This document shows, piece by piece, positions 1 to 9,107 of a stretch of 64,000 nucleotides of DNA. The notes under the pieces are model-generated. The model was not told where the DNA came from. It made no database searches and saw only the letters and a list, made by a program, of their open reading frames with translations. The stretch spans positions 1-64,000 of the forward strand of contig CAWFMC010000009.1 in assembly GCA_963816725.1 (NCBI GenBank), read 5' to 3'. This DNA is from CAVSUB01 sp963816725. GTDB taxonomy: Bacteria > Acidobacteriota > Vicinamibacteria > Vicinamibacterales > 2-12-FULL-66-21. Made by a program: the position numbers and the translations under genes. The first letter of the stretch is position 1. Every line of letters begins with the position of its first letter.

Positions 1-199
1 CGCCGGTGAACGCCTTCGGGAACCACGCCAGCACGACCCAATGTCCCTTGAGCTGCGACAGCGTGTACGTTTTGCCATCCGTCCCGGGCAGCGTAAAGTT
101 GGGTGCTTGATCGCCGACCTTGAGTTCCTGCGCCGCCGCGGGCGAGGCCAGGCCGGTCGCGATGAGGATCCCGGATAAGAGGTGCAGTGCGTATCTCAT
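1..199 (-). CDS. Exported peroxiredoxin (AhpC/TSA/BCP type), 3' part outside window
   Basis: Only the first 66 codons are present; the gene runs off the left edge. The product starts with an export signal (about 24 residues, hydrophobic core, Ala-rich cleavage region ending near AQ). It continues into the start of a thioredoxin-fold peroxiredoxin domain with the typical VGDQAPNFTLPGTDGKT stretch and WVVLAWFPKAFTG. The peroxidatic cysteine would come within a few residues after the cut. Family members reduce peroxides with a thiol donor; the signal peptide places this one outside the cytoplasm. The start is the ATG at 199-197. No strong ribosome binding site is visible. Confidence 0.8.
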   Translation of the reverse strand, partial: MRYALHLLSGILIATGLASPAAAQELKVGDQAPNFTLPGTDGKTYTLSQLKGHWVVLAWFPKAFTG

Positions 200-295
200 G
201 CTGTTTTCCCCGTGACTACACCTCGAGCATAACACGGGGTGCGGCCTCTCAGGACGAGGCACGGGGTGTGCTTGGATTCACGCTGGAGGACAACG

Positions 296-514
296 ATGAC
301 TGACGAGCGATCCCGGCCCGGCGACTCATTGCGAGACGACGAAACGCCACGCGCCACCGACAACGACGTGACGCCGCCGCATGGCGACGAGCTGCGAAGT
401 GAAGTCACGTTCGGCCGCACCGACCGTTATACCAATCTGGACGACGAGGATGCGACGCGCGACCAGCCGGTGCAGGATCCGGAAGCCAGCGGCGACACGC
501 GCCAGCAGCGCTGA
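296..514 (+). CDS. Small acidic hydrophilic protein of unknown function
   Basis: This 72-residue product is very rich in Asp, Glu, Arg, Thr and Pro and has no hydrophobic segment, so it is probably a disordered cytoplasmic protein. The ATG at 296 is preceded by a good ribosome binding site GGAGGA at 285-290, which is the main reason to call it a gene and to prefer this start over in-frame upstream codons. It lies between the divergent peroxiredoxin gene and the sirtuin. I do not recognise a family. Confidence 0.5.
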   Translation: MTDERSRPGDSLRDDETPRATDNDVTPPHGDELRSEVTFGRTDRYTNLDDEDATRDQPVQDPEASGDTRQQR

Positions 515-654
515 CCCGCGATTCTTTGCCTTGACCGGCTCGGATTTGAGCTCGCGGTGCGAGGACGCTCCCATTCTTGTTGGTAGGGCGTGCGCAGACG
601 TGAAGGCCCGTCGTACCATAGGGCCGCTGGCCTGAACCGCTCGCGACACCCACC

Positions 655-1479
655 ATGCCCACCGACGCCGGCCAGCTCGCCACAGCCATCGAGACCAGCA
701 CCGGGTTGATTCTGGTGCTCACGGGCGCCGGGATCAGCCTGGCCAGCGGCATCCCGACATTCCGCGGCAGCGACCCGGGAGCGGTGTGGGCGCACGACGT
801 GACCGAGATGGCCACGCTGGGCTACTTCACGTCCGACCCGGTCGGGTCGTGGCGGTGGTACCGTCATCGCTTCAACGGGATCCTGGCTGCCGAACCGAAC
901 CCGGCGCACGACGCCGTGGCGGCGATCGAACGCTGGCAGGCGAGGCGCCGTCGTAACTTCCTGCTGGTCACCCAGAACATCGACACGCTGCACGAAGCCG
1001 CGGGTTCCACCCGCATCGCGAAAGTGCATGGGTCTGCCGACCGATGCCGCTGCGCCACCCCAGCGTGCCGTCTGGGGGCCGTCGACTCGCTTGGTCTGGA
1101 CGAAGTGGACTTTTCGGAGTTCGAGCGAGAGCCGCGGCGCTCCGCGATTCCGACCTGTCCCGCGTGTGGCAGCCTGCTGCGGCCGCACGTGCTCTGGTTC
1201 GACGAGCTGTACGTCAGCCACGCCGACTATCGCTGGCACGTCGTCGAGCCGGCCGCGTCACGCATGACGCTCCTCCTGTGCATCGGCACGTCGCTGGCCG
1301 TTGGCGTGACGTCGTTCCTGCAGTCGGCGGCGCGTGAGACTGGCGCGCCGGTGTTTCTCGTCGATCCGGGCGAGCGGCCGGCGGACGCGCGATCCTCGTT
1401 GGTGCACGTGCGTGCCAGGGCCGAAGAGCTGTTGCCAGAGGTCGTCAGGCTGCTGATGCCGTTGCCATCTTCCATCTGA
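655..1479 (+). CDS. SIR2-family NAD-dependent protein deacylase (sirtuin)
   Basis: The 274-residue product has the sirtuin landmarks in order. These are the NAD-binding GAGISLASGIPTFRG near residue 25, the catalytic-core TQNIDTLHEAAG with the following KVHGS that carries the catalytic His (about 105-125), and a four-cysteine zinc site (CRC..C and CPAC). They are followed by RPHVLWFDE and the C-terminal GTSLAVGV and VFLVDPG nucleotide-binding segments. Family members remove acyl groups from lysines using NAD+ and yield nicotinamide and O-acyl-ADP-ribose. The cytoplasm is the expected location. The last codons overlap one copy of a 40-bp repeat found again at 16871. Length is normal for bacterial sirtuins. 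Confidence 0.92.
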   Translation: MPTDAGQLATAIETSTGLILVLTGAGISLASGIPTFRGSDPGAVWAHDVTEMATLGYFTSDPVGSWRWYRHRFNGILAAEPNPAHDAVAAIERWQARRRRNFLLVTQNIDTLHEAAGSTRIAKVHGSADRCRCATPACRLGAVDSLGLDEVDFSEFEREPRRSAIPTCPACGSLLRPHVLWFDELYVSHADYRWHVVEPAASRMTLLLCIGTSLAVGVTSFLQSAARETGAPVFLVDPGERPADARSSLVHVRARAEELLPEVVRLLMPLPSSI

Positions 1480-1501
1480 CATCCGCCATTCAGGATGCGT
1501 T
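1462..1501. repeat. 40-bp dispersed repeat, copy 1
   Basis: Positions 1462-1501 match 16871-16910 at 39 of 40 bases (the mismatch is at 1490 versus 16899). This copy covers the last six codons and the stop of the sirtuin gene, so its C-terminus (LPSSI) is encoded by repeat sequence. The second copy lies in an apparently gene-free stretch and is part of a longer imperfect hairpin, which is not present here. Confidence 0.75.
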
Positions 1502-1515
1502 CTGCAGCATGCCTG

Positions 1516-2475
1516 TCAGAGCTGCAGGCGTATCACTGCGAGCCGATGGACGTCCGCGACGGTGCTGGTCACCCGCTCGCCGTCAGGGTCGGTGTCGGGG
1601 TTGACGGGCACGAACAGTGACGTGCCCTCGCGTCTGGCCAGCACGTTGCTCACCACCAGCGCCCGCATCAACCAGATGGCCACGCGAACGCTGGGGCACT
1701 CCAGGCCCAGCCAACCGAAGTAGCGCGTACCGCTGCCCCGAAGCCCGGTGTCGTGCGCGACCTGCTCCGCGATGCGCATCGACAGCGCCTGTTCGCGCGC
1801 CGCATCCTCATCGTCGCCCGCGATCGCCGGTTCCACCAGCGGCGTCCGCGCTTCCATTGCCGCCAACAGCCGCCCGATCGCGCGTTGCTGGCCGGCCATC
1901 ATGTGGCCGAGCCAGTAGTGGGTCGTCTTGGCGACGACGGTGATGACGTTCTTGATTTCCTTTTCGAGGCGGAAGGCAGGAGCGGCGGGAAGACCAATCG
2001 CTGTCACGCCGCCGCGAACCGCCACGTTCTCCATCACGATCGCGCGCAGCAGCCAGCCGGCCATCGCTTCGCTCAGGCACTCGACGCGGATCCACCCCGC
2101 GTCCGCGGACGCGCCGGCATCCAGGCGCGAGACCATCCAGATCCCGCGGACGATCTCGTTGACCACGGCCGCGAAGCGCGACGGATCGGCGGCGATCTCG
2201 GCGGCGGTACCGGGTTGCAGCAAGGCGCCCTTGTGGGGCGGCCCGCCAGCCATCGCGAGATCGCAGAACGATCCCCACATCTCGTCCCAGGCCACGTCGC
2301 CATCGGCATCGATCTTCAGCGGCGCCGACCCCATCGACACTGGCTGGACGTCGTCGTAGGCGTTCTGATATTCGGGCGGCAACAGGGCATTGAGCCGCGA
2401 ATCCAGCGCCGCCAGCGCGACGCGTGGGTCTCGGGAGGTGACCATCTCAATAGCGTAACGAAAGCCGCGGGTCAT
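1516..2475 (-). CDS. Conserved-looking cytoplasmic protein of unknown function
   Basis: The 319-residue protein has no signal peptide or membrane segment. It has the composition of a folded, mostly helical enzyme or regulator. A striking internal block is FRLEKEIKNVITVVAKTTHY (about residues 150-170), preceded by a Cys/Met-rich segment with VECLSEAMAGWLLRAIVMEN. The C-terminal third contains a second motif pair, GWLGLECPSVRVAIWLMRALVVSN, which resembles the first half (GWIRVECLSEAMAGWLLRAI). The protein may therefore be built from two related halves. I could not assign a family. The start is the ATG at 2475; upstream codons remain open but have non-coding character. An alternative start is the ATG at 2445. 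Confidence 0.7.
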   Translation of the reverse strand: MTRGFRYAIEMVTSRDPRVALAALDSRLNALLPPEYQNAYDDVQPVSMGSAPLKIDADGDVAWDEMWGSFCDLAMAGGPPHKGALLQPGTAAEIAADPSRFAAVVNEIVRGIWMVSRLDAGASADAGWIRVECLSEAMAGWLLRAIVMENVAVRGGVTAIGLPAAPAFRLEKEIKNVITVVAKTTHYWLGHMMAGQQRAIGRLLAAMEARTPLVEPAIAGDDEDAAREQALSMRIAEQVAHDTGLRGSGTRYFGWLGLECPSVRVAIWLMRALVVSNVLARREGTSLFVPVNPDTDPDGERVTSTVADVHRLAVIRLQL

Positions 2476-2585
2476 CGCGGCGTTGGTCGTGGAAAGGTGC
2501 GGCAGGGGCGGCGTGAGACGGACCTCACCCGCGCTACGACACCCCGGGCGGCCGTAGACGCGGGTGGAGGTCCAGCCCGGGAGCG

Positions 2586-3077
2586 CTACATCGAATAGGG
2601 CTCGTCGGCGCTGCCGCCGTAGATGCTCGGGACCTTTCCGCCGAGCGGCCTGAGATACGCCGCCAGCTGTCCGCGGTGGTGCGCACCGTGGACCGCGCAG
2701 AAGACGAGGTACTGCGCGTTCGGCATCTTCATCCCAAAAAAATCGACGATCGCCGCGAGGTGCGCGCCGTCCATGGCCAGCACGTGTTCGAGCTTCGCCG
2801 GCATCTGGGCTTTGTACCAGGCCGCGAGCTCCGCGATGGTCTGCGCGCCGCTCGGCTGCGGTGCACCGAACTGCTGCTTCGCCACACTGTCGAGAAACCA
2901 GACGTCGCTCTCGGCGAGATGGGTCGCGAGCTCCCACGCCGAGCGCGACTTTGGCTCCGGCTTCCAGTTCTTGTTGGCCTCGGGGATCGCTTCGATCACC
3001 TTGACGGTCGTCATCCATTCGCTCTGGAGCTGCTGGCCGAGCGCCGCCGCTACCGCCTGTGCCTGATCTGCTGTCAT
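2586..3077 (-). CDS. DinB-like (DinB_2) four-helix metal-binding protein
   Basis: The 163-residue product shows the DinB/YfiT pattern. An early His in LATHLAES and a later HGAHHRGQLAAYLR together supply the three histidines of the divalent-metal site of this fold. Family members act as thiol-dependent S-transferases or as damage-inducible proteins of unknown activity, so the substrate cannot be inferred. The ATG at 3077 is preferred over an in-frame TTG at 3095 because GGAGAG lies just upstream at the right distance. It is transcribed in the same direction as the neighbouring rsmH-like gene, 98 nt downstream of it. Confidence 0.85.
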   Translation of the reverse strand: MTADQAQAVAAALGQQLQSEWMTTVKVIEAIPEANKNWKPEPKSRSAWELATHLAESDVWFLDSVAKQQFGAPQPSGAQTIAELAAWYKAQMPAKLEHVLAMDGAHLAAIVDFFGMKMPNAQYLVFCAVHGAHHRGQLAAYLRPLGGKVPSIYGGSADEPYSM

Positions 3078-3175
3078 CCTGCTCTCCGGAATCAACTGAC
3101 GCCGACGCCCGTTGCGGGCAGCGGTTGAAGATCCCCGATCCTATACCGGCACGGCGCAGCGTGCGGCGTTCAGGG

Positions 3176-4078
3176 TCAGGCTCGCAGGGCCCAGCGTAAC
3201 TTCGCCGCCGAGGCCCGCCGGTTGGCGAACGTTTCGGCCTTGCTCGAGCGGATCACGGTTGCCGCCACCTCGGCGTAGACACCCGCGCGCCGGCCGTCGC
3301 GGAACGCGTGCTTGACCCGCCGGTCTTCGCCCGAGTGGAAGGTCTGGATCGCCACTCGCCCCCCGGCCGCCAGGCATTGCGGCAAGGACTGGAGCAGCGC
3401 CTCGAGCGCCGCGAATTCGTCGTTCACGGCGATGCGCAACGCCTGGAAGGTGCGTCGGCTCGACATCTTGAGCTCGCCTTTGTCGAGCGCCGGGAGTGCT
3501 CGACCGAGCTCCACGCGCAGCACGTATTCCAGCTCGCGGGTGGTTGTCACGGGCTCGCGTTTCAATAACCGCGCAATCAGCGCGGAATGCGGCTCATCCG
3601 CGTTGCCGGTCAACAGTGCCGCAAGCTCCGGCTCGCTGAGCCGGGCGATCAGTTGCGACGCCGGCTCGCCGCGTGAAGGATCCATCCGCATGTCGAGCGG
3701 CCCGGACGCCTTGTAGCTGAACCCGCGTGCCGGATCGTCGATCTGCATCGAGGACACCCCTAGGTCCGCGACTATCAGATCGGCCGGAGGCAGTCCCGCC
3801 GCGGCGAGGAGCTGTGGCAGTTCAGCGAAGCTGCCGTGGCAGGCCACGAAGCTCTCCGCGCCAAAGCCGGCGCCGCGGAGCCGGGTTTCGGTAAGCCGCA
3901 GCTCGATCGAATCCACGTCCAGGCCGAACAGGCATCCGCCCGGCTGAATCCGTTCGAGGATCGCCCGCGCATGGCCTCCGCCGCCGAGCGTGCAATCGAC
4001 CGCGATGTCGCCCGGCGCCGGCCGCAGGCAGCGCAGCGCTTCGGCCACCATGATCGGTCGATGCTCGCCCGCGCGCAT
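3176..4078 (-). CDS. rsmH: RsmH (MraW)-type 16S rRNA m4C1402 methyltransferase
   Basis: The 300-residue protein starts EHRPIMVAEAL and continues with the SAM-binding motif DCTLGGGGHARAIL. It then has the family-specific DLGVSSMQIDDPARGFS, GPLDMRMD and RRTFQALRIAVNDE blocks. RsmH methylates N4 of cytidine 1402 in 16S rRNA with SAM. The C-terminal signature is diverged: QTFHSGEDRRVK stands where most relatives have SFHSLEDRIVK. No mraZ, ftsL or ftsI gene is adjacent, so it is not in a dcw cluster here. It could be the only RsmH, relocated, or a paralogue. A radical SAM gene lies 52 nt upstream on the same strand. Confidence 0.88.
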   Translation of the reverse strand: MRAGEHRPIMVAEALRCLRPAPGDIAVDCTLGGGGHARAILERIQPGGCLFGLDVDSIELRLTETRLRGAGFGAESFVACHGSFAELPQLLAAAGLPPADLIVADLGVSSMQIDDPARGFSYKASGPLDMRMDPSRGEPASQLIARLSEPELAALLTGNADEPHSALIARLLKREPVTTTRELEYVLRVELGRALPALDKGELKMSSRRTFQALRIAVNDEFAALEALLQSLPQCLAAGGRVAIQTFHSGEDRRVKHAFRDGRRAGVYAEVAATVIRSSKAETFANRRASAAKLRWALRA

Positions 4079-4130
4079 GCGGGAAATTCTAGGCTGGGCG
4101 ATTGGCGGATATCGCAGAAGGTGACCGAAC

Positions 4131-5630
4131 TCAGATGCCGTAGCTCTGGCGCTCCATGCGCCGGATCGCCTGGTACCGCGTGAACACCTGGCGATCTGTC
4201 TCCAACCCGAGGATCGAGCGCAGCGAGCTGCCCCTGAACGTGTGCCGCAGCATCGCCGGACCGTGCTTCAGCACGAACCCCGGGCTGTGCGACAGCGTCG
4301 GCCAGAAGTGCCGCAGCTTCATCCATCGCTCGGCCCGCCAGCGCAGGAACTCGATGTCGTCGGCCGCCAGATGCTCTGTCCGCACGACTGCGGTGGTCCC
4401 GTCGTATTCCTCGACGCGGTCGTTCACCACCAGGCCGCGCTCACGGAAGTCCTTGGTCATCGGCGTCCCGGGATAGGGCGTCGGATGCTGGATGTACGGC
4501 CAATCGACCTGGGCCCGGGCGAACGTGAGATTCGCCTCGATCGACTCGCGCGTGTCCGTCGGGTTGCCGACGATCAGGCCGCCCACCACGTACATCTTGT
4601 GGCGATGGAGGACGTCGATCGCCGCCTCGGTGGCGTTGCCGACCTGGCGTCCCTTCTCGCGCGCAGCGTTCTTCGCACTCGCGCGCAGGAACGCCAGGTC
4701 GCCGTCCAGGATGTTCTCGATGCCGAGGAAGACGTAGCGGAATCCCGCTTCGCGCATCAGCGGCGCCAGCGTCTCGCCGGCTGACGCGATGGACGACGTC
4801 ATGGCCTGGACCAGATAGTCGATGTCGTTGAGGCCGTTGTCCACAATCGCGCGGCACAGCGCCTCGAATCGCCGGATGTTCAGCGTGATGTTGTCGTCGA
4901 CCAGAAAAATCGCCCGCGCGCCGCGCGTCCGCGCGTCCCTGATATCGTCCACGACGCGCTCGATCGACCACGTGTGGAAGTTCCGCCCGCGCATCTCGAT
5001 GATCGAGCAGAAGCTGCAGTCGTAGGTGCAGCCGCGGGACGTTTCGACCACATCGATAGGGCGGCCGAGAAAGGTGTAGCCGGTCAGCACCCGCGCAGAA
5101 CGCTTGGGCGGCAGCACCGCGTCGCCGGCGAGCGAGCTGACCGCGCGTGGCCCCGTCCGCAGGAACCGATCGCCCTCGCGGAAGGAGAGGCCGTCCACCG
5201 CCGACAGCGGCGTCCCGGCCTCCAGGGCCCTGATCAGTTCACGGAACGTGACGTCCCCTTCGCCCCGTACGATCACGTCAGCGCCCCAGGAGGGATCCTC
5301 GTAGACCTCCATCGCCAGGCTCGGATCGTAACCGCCGACGACGATGGTCGCCGAGGGCCGCAACTCGCGGACGAGTGCCGCCACCCGTTGCGCCGTGCGG
5401 CGCTGGAACGTCATCACCGACAGGCCGACCACGTCGGGTTGAAGGCTCTCGATCAACCGCTCGATCGTCGCGCGCACGCGGCCGTGCACCAGGATCAGAT
5501 CGGCGATCGACACCTCATGGTGCGGGTCGACGTTGCCGGCCAGCGAAGCCAGGGCGCCGTTCGGCATGCGCGTCGTGATCACCGACGTGTGCTCGAACGA
5601 ATCCGGCATGGAGAGCAGGAGGATCCGCAT
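4131..5630 (-). CDS. B12-binding domain radical SAM protein
   Basis: The 499-residue protein has an N-terminal Rossmann-like cobalamin-binding domain (about 1-150; MRILLLSMPD, then VVGLSVMTF and IVVGGYDPS). A radical SAM barrel follows, with the 4Fe-4S cluster motif CTYDCSFC near residue 200 and FLVDDN shortly after. The C-terminal 150 residues are a helical extension. Enzymes of this layout cleave SAM to a radical and carry out methylations or rearrangements, for example in tetrapyrrole, hopanoid or natural product pathways. The substrate cannot be read from sequence. It may be cotranscribed with the rsmH-like gene that follows after 52 nt. Confidence 0.9.
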   Translation of the reverse strand: MRILLLSMPDSFEHTSVITTRMPNGALASLAGNVDPHHEVSIADLILVHGRVRATIERLIESLQPDVVGLSVMTFQRRTAQRVAALVRELRPSATIVVGGYDPSLAMEVYEDPSWGADVIVRGEGDVTFRELIRALEAGTPLSAVDGLSFREGDRFLRTGPRAVSSLAGDAVLPPKRSARVLTGYTFLGRPIDVVETSRGCTYDCSFCSIIEMRGRNFHTWSIERVVDDIRDARTRGARAIFLVDDNITLNIRRFEALCRAIVDNGLNDIDYLVQAMTSSIASAGETLAPLMREAGFRYVFLGIENILDGDLAFLRASAKNAAREKGRQVGNATEAAIDVLHRHKMYVVGGLIVGNPTDTRESIEANLTFARAQVDWPYIQHPTPYPGTPMTKDFRERGLVVNDRVEEYDGTTAVVRTEHLAADDIEFLRWRAERWMKLRHFWPTLSHSPGFVLKHGPAMLRHTFRGSSLRSILGLETDRQVFTRYQAIRRMERQSYGI

Positions 5631-5802
5631 CGCCTGCCCGGATGATAAAGGCGCTGGACACGGCGGGCACCAGAATAATTAGCGATGCTCCGGATGGGCT
5701 TGGAACCGCCGCCTATCGCAGCGCGGACTCCCGATCTCCGGACCCCGCGGCGGTGGCGGTGAACGGCGTTGCATTGCCGCAGGGCCGTCCTTACCATGCA
5801 GC

Positions 5803-6750
5803 ATGGCCATGGACCGTAGCCCCGGGGACCCAACCAGACGGACCTTTCTGGCCGGTGCGTGCGCCGTTCCGCTCGCCGCCGGGTTTCGCGTCGGCGCGCA
5901 GTCGCGACCCGTCCGCCTGGGCGGGCCGATCTTCCTGAAATCAGACGACCCGGGCGAGCTGGCGCGCGAGCATCGGCGCCTTGGCTACAGCGCCGCCTAT
6001 TGTCCGGCGGCGACCGTCACCGACGGCGATCGCATTCGCGCCATCAAGGCGGCCTTCGCGGCCGAGCGGGTCGTGATCGCCGAGGTCGGAGCGTGGCGCA
6101 ACATGCTGGACCCCGATGCGCAGAAGCGGGCCGAGAACCTTCGCTATGTCACCGAGCGACTGGCGCTCGCGGAGGCCGTCGGGGCGAGATGCTGCGTCGA
6201 TATCGCCGGCTCCTACAATCCGACCGTCTGGTACGGCGCCGATCCGAAGAATCTGTCCGACGAGTTCTTCGAGGCGACGGTGGCGAATTGCCGCACGGTG
6301 ATCGATGCCGTGAAGCCGGCAGCGACGACCTTCGCGATCGAGATGATGGGATGGAGCCTTCCGGATGGTCCGGACGCGTACCTGAAGCTGATTCGGGCGG
6401 TGGATCGGCCGGCGTTCGCCGTTCATATGGACGTCTGCAACGTCATCAATTCGCCGACGCGCTTCTACCGCAACGCGGAGTTCACCACGGAGTGTTTTGC
6501 CAAGCTCGGGAAGTGGATCGTGTCCTGTCACGCCAAGGACCTTGCGTGGGTCCCCGAGTACAACGTGCACTTCCGCGAGGTCGTGCCCGGTCGCGGCCAG
6601 GTCGACTACGCAACCTACCTCCGTGAGATCGCCAAGCTGCCGGTGGACGCCCCGCTGATGCTCGAGCACCTCCAGACCGCGGAGGAATACATCGAGGGCC
6701 GGGATTACATCCGTTCAGTGGGCGATCGCATCGGCGTCACCTTCGCGTAG
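5803..6750 (+). CDS. Tat-exported sugar phosphate isomerase/epimerase-like TIM-barrel protein
   Basis: The 315-residue product begins with a twin-arginine export signal (RRTFLAGACAVPLAAGF). It continues as an AP-endonuclease/xylose-isomerase-type TIM barrel. Likely metal ligands are seen in order: Glu in FAIEMMGW, Asp/His in VHMDVCN, His in SCHAKD and Glu in LMLEHL. Such proteins isomerise or epimerise sugars and inositols, and exported ones often travel with Gfo/Idh/MocA oxidoreductases, two of which lie in this window. The start at 5803 lacks a clear Shine-Dalgarno; ATG 5809 is an alternative. Confidence 0.85.
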   Translation: MAMDRSPGDPTRRTFLAGACAVPLAAGFRVGAQSRPVRLGGPIFLKSDDPGELAREHRRLGYSAAYCPAATVTDGDRIRAIKAAFAAERVVIAEVGAWRNMLDPDAQKRAENLRYVTERLALAEAVGARCCVDIAGSYNPTVWYGADPKNLSDEFFEATVANCRTVIDAVKPAATTFAIEMMGWSLPDGPDAYLKLIRAVDRPAFAVHMDVCNVINSPTRFYRNAEFTTECFAKLGKWIVSCHAKDLAWVPEYNVHFREVVPGRGQVDYATYLREIAKLPVDAPLMLEHLQTAEEYIEGRDYIRSVGDRIGVTFA

Positions 6751-6789
6751 GACGCCGCGTCGCGATCGCAGGCGTCGCGGGAGTCCCGC

Positions 6790-7400
6790 TCAACGATCGT
6801 CGTACACCCTGATCTCGGCGCGTTGGCTGCCGCGATGCGGGACCGCCAGATAGAGGCGGTTCTGCTCCGGCACATAGAGGGACGTGCGGGCACCAGCGGC
6901 GGTCGGGAGGTGCGCCACACGGGTGAACTGGGCGCTGCTTGGTCATATACGTCGAGGAAGCCGTTACCCTCGGTGACGTACAACCGCTAGTTCGCACCTC
7001 GTAGACGAGGTCGTCGGTGTCGCGACGATGTCGAACGCGGCGGCTTGCTTTCCGGTCGCGGTGTGGTAAACGAGCACTTTGGCCGGCCGGCGACAGCCGA
7101 TGAACAGTCGATGATTCGGCTCGTCCAGCGCCATCGGATAGTTCGAGGCGGCGTCGGTGACCGGCCAGGTCGCCACCACCTTCATCGACTCGCGGTCGAT
7201 CACCGCGACCTGCGCCGCGGAGGGCACGTTGACGAAGATGCGTGGCCCGGACCGCTCCAACTGAAACGATTCCGGATGTCCCGCCAGGCGGCCTTGCCGA
7301 CGACCTGGCCCCTCTCGGCGTCGACCGCGGCGAGCATGCCACCGCCGAAGCAAACATCGAGGCGGCGTTTAGCGACGTGACCTGGACGCGATCGTCAGGT
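6790..7400 (-). pseudogene. Decayed YncE-like seven-bladed beta-propeller gene
   Basis: Three frames on the minus strand each carry pieces of one beta-propeller protein in the expected order. The first piece (about 7290-7360) reads DVCFGGGMLAAVDAERGQVV. The next (about 7040-7270) contains HPESFQLERSGPRIFVNV and MALDEPNHRLFIGCR. The last (6790-6915) contains TAAGARTSLYVPEQNRLYLA and ends IRVYDDR with a stop at 6790. Intact relatives are secreted 40-kDa propellers. At least two or three frameshifts plus loss of the N-terminal blades make this a pseudogene, unless the assembly is badly wrong here. The upstream limit near 7400 is approximate. Confidence 0.75.
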
Positions 7401-7530
7401 CTGCGAAGGCGACAGCCGCGCAACACAGACCTGCTGGCGCGCCACAGGTCGAGGAGTGTCGTCATGACCCGCCCGTCACCGCGAAGTTGTCCAGCAGCGG
7501 CACTGAGTCCGGACCCCGGCCCCGGCGTCC

Positions 7531-8424
7531 TCAGCTCGGTCGCTCGTAGAACAGCAGGTCGGTCCAGCCGTTGCCGCCGAAGTCCCCGGCGACGATCTGG
7601 AACCACGTTCGGCGCCAGTTATCGAACGCCCGCAATTGCGTGAGCCGCGCTTCCCCAAGGTTGCGGTAGAACTCGCCCCAGCCCGCGGCGCGGTCGTAGA
7701 ACAGGAGATCGGCGCCGCTGCCGTCGGCGAAGTTTCCGGACAGGATCACGTTCCAGGTATCCCGCCACCCGTCGTAGAGGCGCATCTGCGTGATGCCGCC
7801 GCGGCCGTCGGTCTTGTGGAACTCCCCCTGGCGGGCCGCGCGATCGTAGAAGAGCAGGTCGGTGTGGCCGTCCCCGCCGAACTGGCCGGGCACGATCAGG
7901 TCCCAGGAGCCACGCCAGTTCGCATGCGATTGCAGCAGCCGCATCCCGCCGGCGCCGTCGGTGGCGTAGAACTCGCCATACCCGGCGTTGCGATCGTAGA
8001 ACAGCAGGTCGGTATGACCGTCACCGCCGAAATCGCCAGGGATGATGCTGTGCCATGTCGTGCGGAAATTGGTGTAGGTCCGCAGCTGGTGGATGGCACC
8101 GGCATCGGTCGCATAGAACTGGGCGGTGCCGGTCTCGCGATCGTAGAACAGGAGATCGGTGCGTCCGCTGCCCCCGAACTGGCCCGGGACGATGATGTCC
8201 CACGTGGTTCGCCAGCCGGGCTGCGTCCGCAGGAGCCTGATGCCCCCGCTGCCGTCGGTCGTGTAGAACTCGCCGTAGCCGGCGCGGCGGTCGTAGAACA
8301 GCAGGTCGGTACGGCCGTCTCCTCCGAAGTCGCCCGGGACGATGATGTCCCAGCTGGACCTCCAGTTGCTGTGCCCGCGCAATTGCGTGATGCCGCCGGA
8401 TCCGTTGGTGGTGTAGAACTCCGC
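7531..8424 (-). repeat. Six tandem repeats of about 147 bp inside the protease gene
   Basis: The C-terminal coding region is built of tandem units of about 147 bp (49 codons). Each contains GEFY or a variant, TDG.GG, a Trp-rich strand and the PG.FGG.G.TDLLFYDR core of FG-GAP/VCBS-like blades. Units are similar but not identical at the DNA level, which points to old duplication with divergence rather than a recent expansion. Their number would suit a six-bladed propeller. Confidence 0.8.
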
Positions 8425-9107
8425 GTTGTAGAGTCCGATGGTCGTCCTGATCCACTCGAGGTGGGCGAACACGTCGACCGCCGCGAACTCGATGTTCGGG
8501 GTCTTGCAATCGCCAACCTGGGATTGCGCCGCGATCCCGGCAGCGACCGGCGCGCCGTTGCTGACGATGATGACACCGGAGCCGCTGTCGCCAGGGCACA
8601 ACGATGCGGTGGGGGAGCGGCCGATGAACGTCGTCCCCCCAACCAGGATGACCGGTCCGCGCCAGACGGCCACGGCGCCGTCCGGAAGCGGTGCGGTGTG
8701 GCTGATGCTGGCGACGACGGCCTGCTGGCCGACGACGGCCGCGGCAGTCGGAAGCGCGGCGGGCTGCAGGAACGGATCCGGTTGGAACGGCGCCGACAGG
8801 CGGACCAGGGCGATGTCGTGGTCGGCGCTGCCGCCCCTGTACCGGGATGCACCTTGACCGATCCGCCGGCCGTCGTCTGCGAGCCGCTGGTCACCGCTCC
8901 GGACGCCGGGTTCGTCCGGTGGTACGACAGGCGCACACCGCCGAAGCTCGTTTCGACGTTGTGCGCCGCGGTGAGCACCCAGAGCGGGGCGATGAGCACG
9001 CCCTTGCCGGTGAGCGTCCCCGACACGTCGATCACCCAGGGAAAGAGGTGATCGCGCTCAATCGTCCCGCCTACGACCTCGGCGCGCTGTTCCAGATGCT
9101 GTGTCAC
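7531..9107 (-). CDS. Trypsin-like serine protease with six C-terminal FG-GAP-like repeats (single frameshift)
   Basis: The first part (9107 to about 8850) starts at a GTG with GGAG seven bases upstream. It reads VVGGTIERDHLFPWV and LTAAHN, which carries the catalytic His. After a one-base loss near 8843-8850 the next frame continues with DHDIALVRLSAPF (catalytic Asp) and CPGDSGSGV (catalytic Ser), so the triad is complete only when the frames are joined. Six roughly 49-residue repeats follow, each with a core like WDIIVPGDFGGDGRTDLLFY, ending in LLFYERPS. The joined length is about 525 residues. I see no signal peptide at the GTG start, so the true N-terminus may lie further upstream. A secreted or surface hydrolase is the likely role. 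The frameshift may be an assembly error. Confidence 0.78.
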
